Shown here in pieces: positions 1 to 4,824 of a stretch of DNA of 5,385 nucleotides. The translations under genes and the position numbers were made by a program. The stretch is from NCBI GenBank assembly GCA_029946075.1, contig JAQSDT010000220.1:1-5385 (forward strand), given 5' to 3'. This DNA is from a bacterium (GTDB taxonomy: Bacteria; Pseudomonadota; Alphaproteobacteria; Rhizobiales; Xanthobacteraceae). Numbering within the stretch: position 1 is the stretch's first letter; each line of letters begins with the position of its first letter. The notes under the pieces are model-generated. The model searched no databases and was not told the origin of the DNA. It saw nothing but the letters and a program-made list of their open reading frames with translations.

Positions 1-615
1 GATGAAGGCGGCGCCGAGCAGACCCTTGCCGAGTTTTCCCGCCGACATCAGCCGCACACGCACCCGCATCAGCGTGGCGCGCGACAGCGATCCCAGCAAC
101 ACCAGCGGCAGTGCGGCGCCGATACCGAACACCGCCATGGTCAGCGCGACATGCGTGAGGTCGCGGCCCTGCGAGGCCAGCAGCGAAGCCGCTCCAAGCG
201 TCGGCCCGACGCAGGGCGACCAGACCGCACCGAGCAGCAAGCCGATGGCAAACTGGCCGGCGAGCCCGGACGATGCAAAGCCGCCGAGATACCGGTCGGC
301 CCAGGCCGAAATCGGGCCACCGGCCGCCGCGAGCCGCGCCTGCCATGGCGGAACGAGCAGGACCGCGCCGAGCGCGATCATGATCGAGGCTGCTGCGAAG
401 CGAAAAAAGCCGGCGTCGATACCCAGCCCGAAACCGGCCACTGCCAGCAGCAGCCCGATGCCGGTAAACGAAATCGCCAGGCCCAGCGACAGCGTCAGCG
501 CGCCGAGCGGGTGCGCGGTGACCGCGGCTCCCAGTACGATCGGCACCAGCGGCAGCACGCAAGGCGACAGGATCGAGAGCAATCCTGCCGCAAAGGCCAG
601 TGCAAGCGCGCCCAC
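1..615 (-). CDS. ccdA: CcdA/DsbD-family thiol-disulfide transmembrane transporter (3' end beyond window)
   Basis: Inner-membrane protein of the CcdA/DsbD transmembrane family. These proteins take electrons from cytoplasmic thioredoxin and pass them to a periplasmic thioredoxin-like partner for cytochrome c maturation or envelope thiol repair. The 205 visible codons give a strongly hydrophobic protein with about five membrane segments, near residues 2-32, 38-66, 73-91, 117-147 and 153-177. The two family cysteines are present in the expected settings: Cys19 in SPCVLPLVP (segment 1) and Cys135 in WSPCVGP (segment 4). The start is the GTG at 613-615. The only upstream in-frame codons are three sense codons after the TAG of the thioredoxin gene, and a later start would delete most of segment 1. 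No clear Shine-Dalgarno is visible, so translation is probably coupled to the upstream gene 9 nt away. The C-terminus lies past the left edge. The family call is secure. The exact branch (cytochrome c biogenesis versus general reductant export) cannot be decided here. Confidence 0.9.
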   Translation of the reverse strand, partial: MGALALAFAAGLLSILSPCVLPLVPIVLGAAVTAHPLGALTLSLGLAISFTGIGLLLAVAGFGLGIDAGFFRFAAASIMIALGAVLLVPPWQARLAAAGGPISAWADRYLGGFASSGLAGQFAIGLLLGAVWSPCVGPTLGAASLLASQGRDLTHVALTMAVFGIGAALPLVLLGSLSRATLMRVRVRLMSAGKLGKGLLGAAFI

Positions 616-624
616 CGGCGGACG

Positions 625-1029
625 CTACAGGCTCTTGTCGAGCAGGGCCGCGATCGAGGCCTGCCTTGTATCGCCGACGGAGCGCCCGAGTTCGGTCGAG
701 CCCTTGAACACGATCAGCGTCGACTGGCTCTGCGCCTTCAATTCCCTGACGACTGCTTTCATCCCGTCGAAATCGACGCGGAAGACTTTCAGATTCTTGA
801 ATCTCGGGTCCGCCGTCAGCTTCTCGAGGATCGGGGCTTGCGCCTTGCAGGTCGGGCACCAATCGGCGTGGATTTCGACCAGGATCGGGCCGCCGGCCGC
901 CTGCGCTGCCTTGAAAGCCTCGGCGGAAAACGGAAGCGGGGTGCCGGCCAGAACCGGTGTCAGAAAACCTGCGAGTCCCAGCGCGGCGGCGACAACGGCG
1001 CCGGCAAGGAACCTTCGTGAGAACTGCAT
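625..1029 (-). CDS. exported thioredoxin-like protein with CPTC active site
   Basis: A 134-residue thioredoxin-fold protein, predicted to act in the periplasm or to be membrane-anchored there. Residues 1-28 form a signal sequence: SRRF near the N-terminus, a hydrophobic stretch at 8-27, and a likely cut after VLA at 26-28. The adjacent arginines resemble a Tat signal but do not match the full motif, so Sec export is equally possible. The active site is Trp57-Cys58-Pro-Thr-Cys61-Lys in strand-helix context EIHADWCPTCKAQ. The following segments LKVFRVDFD and TLIVFKG fit thioredoxin strands 3 and 4. At the position before the TL of strand 4, where thioredoxins carry the cis-proline, this protein has Ser103. 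The start chosen is the ATG at 1027-1029, which has AGGGAG ending 6 nt upstream. An in-frame ATG at 1033-1035 touches that ribosome site, and starts further upstream add residues unlike a signal peptide. It lies 9 nt upstream of ccdA, its likely electron donor. The specific substrate is unknown. Confidence 0.88.
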   Translation of the reverse strand: MQFSRRFLAGAVVAAALGLAGFLTPVLAGTPLPFSAEAFKAAQAAGGPILVEIHADWCPTCKAQAPILEKLTADPRFKNLKVFRVDFDGMKAVVRELKAQSQSTLIVFKGSTELGRSVGDTRQASIAALLDKSL

Positions 1030-1035
1030 CGTCAT

Positions 1036-1041
1036 CTCCCT
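1036..1041 (-). promoter_or_regulatory. ribosome binding site of the thioredoxin-like gene
   Basis: AGGGAG on the minus strand, ending 6 nt before the ATG at 1029. It abuts the alternative ATG at 1035, which makes that start unlikely, and so it decides the start of the gene. Confidence 0.7.
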
Positions 1042-1122
1042 GAAAATACGCGCAACCAGATACGCTCGACCGGAACAAGTCGTTTCGGCGCGCACCTCAA
1101 TTACGTTGCAGGGTCAGAAATG

Positions 1123-1677
1123 TTACCGCACCACGCCGGAAATAAACCCGGCCTTGCGCCGCGGCGGCTTGATGTCCTTCTTCAGGAAGCAGTGCGCTTC
1201 CTTGCCGGCGTAGCCGGGGCGCGCGTAGGTCCAGGCACGGCATTTGTTGTCGGCGGTGCAGGCGGCCTTGCAGGCGTCGTCGCTGTCGTTTTCCTTCAGG
1301 TCGAAGCTCTTGTAATCGCCGCCCCAGCGATCGATCGAGGTTTCGATGGCGTTGTTCCGCGGCTCGACCACGCCGGCGCCGCGCACGCCGGAGACGCAGC
1401 AATTGTCTTGCACACGCGCCGGCACGCTGCTCTTGAGCCAGCACACCGCACCGTTTGTCACGTCGGTCGGGTAATTGAAGCTCCATGCGCGGCAACGCCT
1501 GTCGCGCTCGCAGACCAGCGCACAGTCGGCCGGATCGCCCGAGGTCACCGGAGCACTCAGATAATCGGCGCCGGGGCGGTCGAAATTCGCCTGGGCCTGC
1601 GCGGTGCGCGCGGGAATGGTCGCCGCCAAAAAGGCGAACGCCACTACACACGCCCTGAGCAGGCGGCCGGTCCCCAT
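1123..1677 (-). CDS. exported protein with two PAN/apple domains
   Basis: A 184-residue secreted or periplasmic protein. Residues 1-28 look like a Sec signal peptide: Arg5 and Arg8, a hydrophobic core at 10-21, and AQA before the cut. The mature protein is an internal duplication. Repeat 1 (about 32-99) begins FDRPGADY and contains CALVCERDRRCRAWSF. Repeat 2 (about 115-183) begins IDRWGGDY and contains CKAACTADNKCRAWTY. The C-x3-C-x5-C-R-A-W spacing and the later CWLK or CFLK are typical of bacterial PAN/apple domains, which usually bind proteins or carbohydrates. Cysteines are at 52, 56, 62, 79, 93 and 94 in repeat 1, and 136, 140, 146 and 163 in repeat 2, so ten in all and probably disulfide-bonded. 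The ATG at 1675-1677 is the only in-frame ATG or GTG before an upstream stop; no strong ribosome site is seen. It precedes the thioredoxin gene by 93 nt on the same strand with no terminator visible between them, so co-transcription is possible. The ligand is unknown. Confidence 0.85.
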   Translation of the reverse strand: MGTGRLLRACVVAFAFLAATIPARTAQAQANFDRPGADYLSAPVTSGDPADCALVCERDRRCRAWSFNYPTDVTNGAVCWLKSSVPARVQDNCCVSGVRGAGVVEPRNNAIETSIDRWGGDYKSFDLKENDSDDACKAACTADNKCRAWTYARPGYAGKEAHCFLKKDIKPPRRKAGFISGVVR

Positions 1678-1708
1678 GTGCTGATGCTTTCGGTTGCGCG
1701 TTCTTGCG

Positions 1709-1726
1709 GGTGCTCATTTGAGCGCC
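1709..1726. repeat. short palindrome in the leader of the PAN gene
   Basis: GGTGCTCA and TGAGCGCC are separated by two bases, giving an 8-bp dyad with one G-T-type mismatch. It lies about 32 bp upstream of the PAN gene start. It could be a protein-binding site or chance; it has no run of T that would make it a terminator. Confidence 0.3.
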
Positions 1727-1788
1727 ATCAACCTGTACGGCGGATGAACAGTGCAGGAACGCGGCCGGAAAGCAGCTAAGATATTAAG

Positions 1789-3159
1789 CTAGAACGCATA
1801 TTCCCGATAGGCCGGCTCTACCGAGCCACCCCAGGGACCGTTGAACTTGTCCAGCATCTCCTCGGCCGGCGTCTTGCCGGATTCGAGGATCTGGTCCAGT
1901 GGCTCGAGATAACGGCTCTCGTCGCGGCCGGACTGGTCGACGCGGTTACGGCGCCGCAGGCCGGCATGCGACAGCTTCAGGCACTCCTTGGCGATCTCGA
2001 ACAGATAGCGGTCGCGGATGCGGGCCTTGAAGCCCAAGCGCGTCACGTCATCGCGCAGCGCCTGACGCTCCTGCGCCGTCCAGTGGCGGACCATGTCCCA
2101 GGCGGCGTCGAGGCTCTCGGTGTCATACAGCAGCCCGACCCAGAACGCCGGCAGCGCCGGCAACCGGCCCAACGGCACGCCGTCGGCGCCGCGCATTTCC
2201 AGGTAACGCTTGAGGCGCACTTCCGGGAAAATCGTCGAGAGGTGATTGGCCCAGTCCGACAATGTCGGCCGCTCGCCGGGCAGCAAATTGTTGCGGCCCT
2301 CGAAGAAGGCGCGGAACGAGGAACCGGCGACGTCGATATATTCGTCGCCGCGCTTGACGAAATACATGGGAACGTCGAGCGCGTAATCGACATAGCGCTC
2401 GAAGCCCATGCCGTCCTCGAATGCCCACGGGATCATGCCGGAGCGCGCGTTGTCCGTGTCGCGCCAGATTTCCGAGCGGAACGAGAGCATGCCGTTCGGC
2501 TTGCCTTCGGTGAACGGCGAATTGGCGAACAGTGCGGTGGCGATCGGCTGCAGCGCGACCGAGACGCGCAGCTTCTTGACCATGTCGGCTTCCGAGGAGA
2601 AGTCGAGATTGGTTTGCACCGTGCAGGTCCGGTACATCATGTCGATGCCGTACTGGCCGACCTTCGGCATGTAGTTGGTCATGATCTTGTAGCGGCCCTT
2701 GGGCATCACGGGAATCTGCGCCCGCGACCAGGACGGCGTCATGCCGAGCCCGAGAAAGCCGATGCCGAGGGGCGTCGCGATCTCGCGCACCTGCGCCAGA
2801 TGCGCCATCAGTTCGGACTGCGTCTGGTGGATGGTTTCGACCGGCGCGCCCGACAATTCGAACTGCCCGCCGGGCTCGAGCGAAATCGCCCCGCCGCCGG
2901 TGACGTCATAGAGGCCGATGATGTTGCCCTTCTCCATGATCGGCTCCCAACCGAGCAGGAGCTGCATGCCCTCGAGCAGGGCGCCGATGCCGCGCGCACC
3001 TTCATAGGGCACGGGCTGACGGCCCTCGAGCGTGAACGGGGTCTTCTCGTGCTCGGTGCCGATGCGGAATTCGGAAGCGGGCTTGCTGCCCGCCTCGAAC
3101 CACGCGACGAGTTCGTCACGCGAGTGCAGCGGCGTCATATCGATCTGGTCACGCGCCAT
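1789..3159 (-). CDS. gshA: glutamate-cysteine ligase, plant/alphaproteobacterial type
   Basis: Cytoplasmic ATP-dependent enzyme joining L-glutamate and L-cysteine into gamma-glutamylcysteine, the first and usually rate-limiting step of glutathione synthesis (EC 6.3.2.2, GCS2 superfamily). The 456 residues span the full length of the family. Visible signature blocks are GTEHEK (34-39) and SLEPGGQFELSG (93-104) in the glutamate/ATP site region, MPKGRYKIMTNYMPKVG (152-168), RTCTVQTNLDFSSEADM (177-193), FANSPFTEGKPNG (211-223), DYALDVPMYF (258-267), FPEVRLKRYLEMRGADG (311-327) and the aromatic C-terminus REYAF. The start at 3157-3159 (MARDQIDMTPL) matches the usual N-terminus. An in-frame ATG at 3234 would add about 25 residues unlike the family. 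Only Cys179 and Cys393 are present; the cysteine pairs that form the redox switch of plant enzymes appear to be substituted. The gene follows marR on the same strand with a 97-nt gap, so it may be partly co-transcribed with the regulator. It lies close to a glutathione transferase gene. Confidence 0.95.
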   Translation of the reverse strand: MARDQIDMTPLHSRDELVAWFEAGSKPASEFRIGTEHEKTPFTLEGRQPVPYEGARGIGALLEGMQLLLGWEPIMEKGNIIGLYDVTGGGAISLEPGGQFELSGAPVETIHQTQSELMAHLAQVREIATPLGIGFLGLGMTPSWSRAQIPVMPKGRYKIMTNYMPKVGQYGIDMMYRTCTVQTNLDFSSEADMVKKLRVSVALQPIATALFANSPFTEGKPNGMLSFRSEIWRDTDNARSGMIPWAFEDGMGFERYVDYALDVPMYFVKRGDEYIDVAGSSFRAFFEGRNNLLPGERPTLSDWANHLSTIFPEVRLKRYLEMRGADGVPLGRLPALPAFWVGLLYDTESLDAAWDMVRHWTAQERQALRDDVTRLGFKARIRDRYLFEIAKECLKLSHAGLRRRNRVDQSGRDESRYLEPLDQILESGKTPAEEMLDKFNGPWGGSVEPAYREYAF

Positions 3160-3213
3160 AAGAAATCCGGATGTGGGGCGATTCGACCGAACGCGCCATG
3201 TGGCTGGAGATAA

Positions 3214-3233
3214 TGCGGACGGCATTGTCCGCA
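3214..3233. repeat. stem-loop between marR and gshA
   Basis: TGCGGAC and GTCCGCA form a perfect 7-bp inverted repeat around GGCATT. An overlapping alternative hairpin, GTCC-GCAA-GGAC, lies at 3227-3238 and shares the GTCC. The element sits about 55-75 nt upstream of the gshA start. There is no T run after it in the minus direction, so it is a poor intrinsic terminator. It could be a weak pause, an mRNA-stabilising hairpin or a binding site. Confidence 0.4.
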
Positions 3234-3255
3234 AGGACGGAAGAGTTTCGGGGTG

Positions 3256-3744
3256 TCATCGTGCGGACGCGCCGTCCCGGACGGCGGCCGCCTTGACCTC
3301 CCCGCAGGAGCAGCCCAGCCGGTCGAGCAGACCGCAGAGCTTCATGGCGTCGGCATCGGAGAGTTTGGAGCCGACATGTTTTTCGATCGCCGCCGAATAG
3401 GCGTTCCACATTTTCTTCTGCAGTTCGCGGCCGGCCTCGGTGATCTCGACGAACTGCCCGCGCTTGTCGATCTTGCATTCGCGGCGCGCCGCCAGCCCCT
3501 CGTCGACCAGGCGGTCGATCAGGCGCGAGGTGGAATATTGCGGGATCAGCATCTGCTTTTCCAATTCCACCGGGCGCATCTCGCCGGACGGCGCGCGCGA
3601 CAATTCCAGCAGCGCGTCGTACCAGGCCAGCGGCGGATAGCCGGCTTTCTTCAAATCCTGCTCGACGGCATCGAGCACGCGGCTCTGCACCCGCATCAGG
3701 CGGATCCAGGCGGCGGTCGCCTCGGTCGATGGTTTGCGTTTCAT
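3256..3744 (-). CDS. MarR-family transcriptional regulator
   Basis: A 162-residue winged-helix repressor-type protein expected to bind DNA as a dimer and release it on ligand or thiol signals. N-terminal helices at about 8-50 (with YPPLAWYDALLELSRAP) are followed by the DNA-binding part. This has EMRPVELEKQMLIPQYSTSRLIDRLVDEGLAAR (about 55-87) as helix-turn-helix and ECKIDKRGQFVEITEAG (about 89-105) as the wing, whose D-x-R pattern is family-typical. C-terminal dimerisation helices end in a cysteine-rich CGLLDRLGCSC (137-147). Cysteines are at 90, 137, 145 and 147. The ATG at 3742-3744 is preferred. An in-frame GTG at 3763-3765 would add seven residues, but it has no ribosome site and would lie at the predicted transcription start. 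The gene is divergent from gstA across an operator-rich gap, which suggests it represses both itself and gstA. The inducer is unknown; redox sensing through the cysteines is only an inference. Confidence 0.9.
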   Translation of the reverse strand: MKRKPSTEATAAWIRLMRVQSRVLDAVEQDLKKAGYPPLAWYDALLELSRAPSGEMRPVELEKQMLIPQYSTSRLIDRLVDEGLAARRECKIDKRGQFVEITEAGRELQKKMWNAYSAAIEKHVGSKLSDADAMKLCGLLDRLGCSCGEVKAAAVRDGASAR

Positions 3745-3768
3745 GGTCCGGTCCAGTTCAGTCACGGG

Positions 3769-3785
3769 TTAGTGTACCGCACTAA
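3769..3785. promoter_or_regulatory. 17-bp palindromic operator candidate
   Basis: TTAGTG-N5-CACTAA, a perfect 6-bp dyad with a 5-base centre. It ends 24 bp upstream of the marR ATG and overlaps the proposed marR -10 element. Size and symmetry suit a MarR or TetR dimer. It abuts the next palindrome at 3786. Confidence 0.55.
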
Positions 3786-3800
3786 ATGCAGGTGCATCAA
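3771..3800 (-). promoter_or_regulatory. possible marR promoter
   Basis: On the minus strand, TTGATG (3795-3800) and TACACT (3771-3776) are separated by 18 bases, each a 4-of-6 match or so to sigma-70 boxes. Transcription would start near 3764, leaving a leader of about 20 nt before the ATG at 3744. Both boxes overlap palindromes, which fits autorepression. The match is modest. Confidence 0.35.
3786..3797. promoter_or_regulatory. ATGCA-N2-TGCAT palindrome, copy 1 (operator candidate)
   Basis: Perfect 5-bp dyad around GG. Together with its left flank ACTAA it forms the 10-base arm ACTAAATGCA (3781-3790), which recurs exactly inverted at 3821-3830. Probable binding site for the adjacent MarR protein, covering the proposed marR -35 region. 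Confidence 0.6.
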
Positions 3801-3802
3801 TC

Positions 3803-3830
3803 TTGACTATTCCATGCAAATGCATTTAGT
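3803..3830 (+). promoter_or_regulatory. possible gstA promoter
   Basis: TTGACT (3803-3808, 5 of 6 to TTGACA) and TTTAGT (3825-3830, 4 of 6 to TATAAT) with a 16-base spacer. It lies about 39 nt upstream of the gstA ATG. The second ATGCA-N2-TGCAT palindrome sits between the two boxes, where a bound repressor would block RNA polymerase. Confidence 0.45.
3814..3825. promoter_or_regulatory. ATGCA-N2-TGCAT palindrome, copy 2 (operator candidate)
   Basis: Perfect 5-bp dyad around AA, extended on the right by TTAGT. It is the mirror image of copy 1, with centres 28 bp apart. It lies inside the proposed gstA promoter spacer, as expected for direct repression of gstA. Confidence 0.6.
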
Positions 3831-3850
3831 CACGCCACCCGTAAATTTCG

Positions 3851-3858
3851 AGGGAAGG
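3851..3858 (+). promoter_or_regulatory. ribosome binding site of gstA
   Basis: AGGGAAGG in a purine-rich run, ending 10 nt before the ATG at 3869, with AAGGA continuing to 3859. It is a strong site and suggests efficient translation once the promoter is open. Confidence 0.7.
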
Positions 3859-3868
3859 AAAAAGTCCA

Positions 3869-4483
3869 ATGAAACTCTATTATTCGCCCGGCGCCTGCTC
3901 GCTGTCGCCCCATATCGCGCTTCTGGAAGCCGGCCTGCCCTACGATCTGGTCAAGGTCGATCTGCGCGCCAAGAAACTCGAAAACGGTGACGATTTCCTG
4001 AAGGTCAATCCGAAGGGCCAGGTCCCCGCGCTGGCGCTCGACTCCGGTGAACTCGTTACCGAGGGTCCGGTCATCATCCAGATGATCGCCGACAAGGCCG
4101 CCCACAAGGGCCTCGCGCCCGTCCATGGCAGCGCCGAACGCTACAAGCTGCTCGAATGGCTGAATTTCATCACGGCGGAATTGCACAAGAACTTCGGCCC
4201 GATGTTCTCGCCGGTCCTCAACGACGAAGCCAAGGCCTTCTTCAAGGATCGCGTGATGGGCAAGTTCAAGTATGTCGACGGCGCGCTGGCCGGCAAGGAC
4301 TACGTGATGGGCAAGGAATTCAGCGTTGCCGACGCCTATCTGTTCACGATGATTTCCTGGGCCGACCGTCTGAAGTTCGACATTTCCGACCTGCCTAACC
4401 TTGTCGCCTACAAGGCCCGCGTCGGCGCGCGCCCGAAGGTGCAGGAAGCGCTGACCAAGGAAGGCCTGCTGAAGGCCGCCTAG
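3869..4483 (+). CDS. gstA: beta-class glutathione S-transferase (GstA type)
   Basis: Cytosolic enzyme of 204 residues that conjugates glutathione to electrophiles or acts as a glutathione-dependent thiol enzyme. The N-terminal thioredoxin-like domain (about 1-78) starts MKLYYSPGACSLSPHIALLE. Cys10 is the cysteine that characterises beta-class enzymes, with Ser11 next to it. The glutathione-binding loop NPKGQVPAL (47-55) holds the cis-proline Pro53, and TEG (64-66) recognises the gamma-glutamyl part. The helical domain (about 88-204) has His106-Lys107 in ELHKNF, matching the catalytic-site histidine of bacterial beta GSTs, and the folding N-capping motif SVAD (152-155). Length and motifs are complete. 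A strong ribosome site precedes the ATG. It is divergent from the MarR regulator gene and probably under its control, with gshA two genes away supplying the pathway. A perfect 7-bp stem (GAAGGCC/GGCCTTC, 4471-4489) spans its stop codon. The natural substrate is not shown by the sequence. Confidence 0.94.
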   Translation: MKLYYSPGACSLSPHIALLEAGLPYDLVKVDLRAKKLENGDDFLKVNPKGQVPALALDSGELVTEGPVIIQMIADKAAHKGLAPVHGSAERYKLLEWLNFITAELHKNFGPMFSPVLNDEAKAFFKDRVMGKFKYVDGALAGKDYVMGKEFSVADAYLFTMISWADRLKFDISDLPNLVAYKARVGARPKVQEALTKEGLLKAA

Positions 4484-4522
4484 GCCTTCGCGTCCCGCCT
4501 GCACGGACGCGAACACTGGTTG

Positions 4523-4563
4523 AATCGGGTGAGGTGATCCTGCGATCCCTCACCCGGTTTCGT
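4523..4563 (+). terminator. probable rho-independent terminator after gstA
   Basis: CGGGTGAGG (4526-4534) pairs perfectly with CCTCACCCG (4548-4556). A further GATC/GATC pairing inside the loop and A-T pairs outside extend the stem. It is followed by GTTTCGTTTC, an interrupted T tract. It lies 40 nt after the gstA stop. The broken T run makes it moderate rather than strong. Confidence 0.65.
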
Positions 4564-4812
4564 TTCAAAATGTGCTTGCGCGCGTTACTCAATCAAAGGG
4601 TGAACTATCGTACCCATGCGCCCCGGAAATTGCCGAATAGATACAACTATTTCGCGAATGGTATTCCGTTACAATTTTTTAGGGTTTGACCCGTAGATTC
4701 ACGGCGTCAACGCCGGGCATCTCCCAACGCCCGAAGACGTCTAGGTCGTTCAAGAACTCACCACGAAGTTCAATCGGTCACAGTTCGCTGAAGCAGGTGA
4801 AACTCTTTCCGT
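4564..4812. other. non-coding gap before the PilZ gene
   Basis: No gene is supported here. Part of it (about 4636-4685) is clearly richer in A and T than the rest of the window. It holds small dyads: AATAG-N6-CTATT (4636-4651), GAAT-N3-ATTC (4656-4666), and CGGCGT-CA-ACGCCG (4702-4715), a perfect 6-bp dyad. TACAAT at 4670-4675 resembles a -10 box but has no good -35 box at the right distance, and TTGACC at 4686-4691 has no matching -10. A promoter for the PilZ gene presumably lies here but cannot be fixed by eye. Confidence 0.4.
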
Positions 4813-4817
4813 GAGGG
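4813..4817 (+). promoter_or_regulatory. ribosome binding site of the PilZ gene
   Basis: GAGGG ending 7 nt before the GTG at 4825. An in-frame TGA at 4798-4800 rules out starts further upstream, so this site and that stop fix the GTG as the start. Confidence 0.65.
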
Positions 4818-4824
4818 CCTTGTC

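Noticed and set aside
2..1213. Long plus-strand open frame (403 codons) across the ccdA and thioredoxin genes
   Set aside because: It is antisense to two well-recognised genes, its product is low-complexity Ala/Pro/Ser/Arg-rich with no domain, and such frames are common opposite GC-rich genes.
1097..1717. Minus-strand frame of 206 codons overlapping the PAN gene
   Set aside because: The Arg-rich product lacks a signal peptide or domain; the other frame gives a signal peptide and two matching PAN repeats.
1966..3213. Plus-strand open frame of 415 codons opposite gshA
   Set aside because: The product is rich in Arg, Ala, His and Gln with no recognisable fold, and it exactly shadows a full-length conserved enzyme on the minus strand.
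3214..3233. Stem-loop as an intrinsic terminator between marR and gshA
   Set aside because: The stem is perfect but short, and no T run follows in the direction of transcription, so I kept it only as a dyad.
3763..3765. GTG start for marR, 21 nt upstream of the chosen ATG
   Set aside because: No ribosome site precedes it, it would sit at the predicted transcription start, and the added residues are not typical of the family.
3760..3834. Direct repeat AGTCACG at 3760-3766 and 3828-3834 as a possible attachment or iteron-like repeat
   Set aside because: Seven bases twice within 75 bp is close to chance, it does not flank any insert, and the palindromes explain the region better.
3830..4516. 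Minus-strand open frame of 228 codons opposite gstA
   Set aside because: It is antisense to a complete glutathione transferase with a strong ribosome site, and its product has no recognisable motif.
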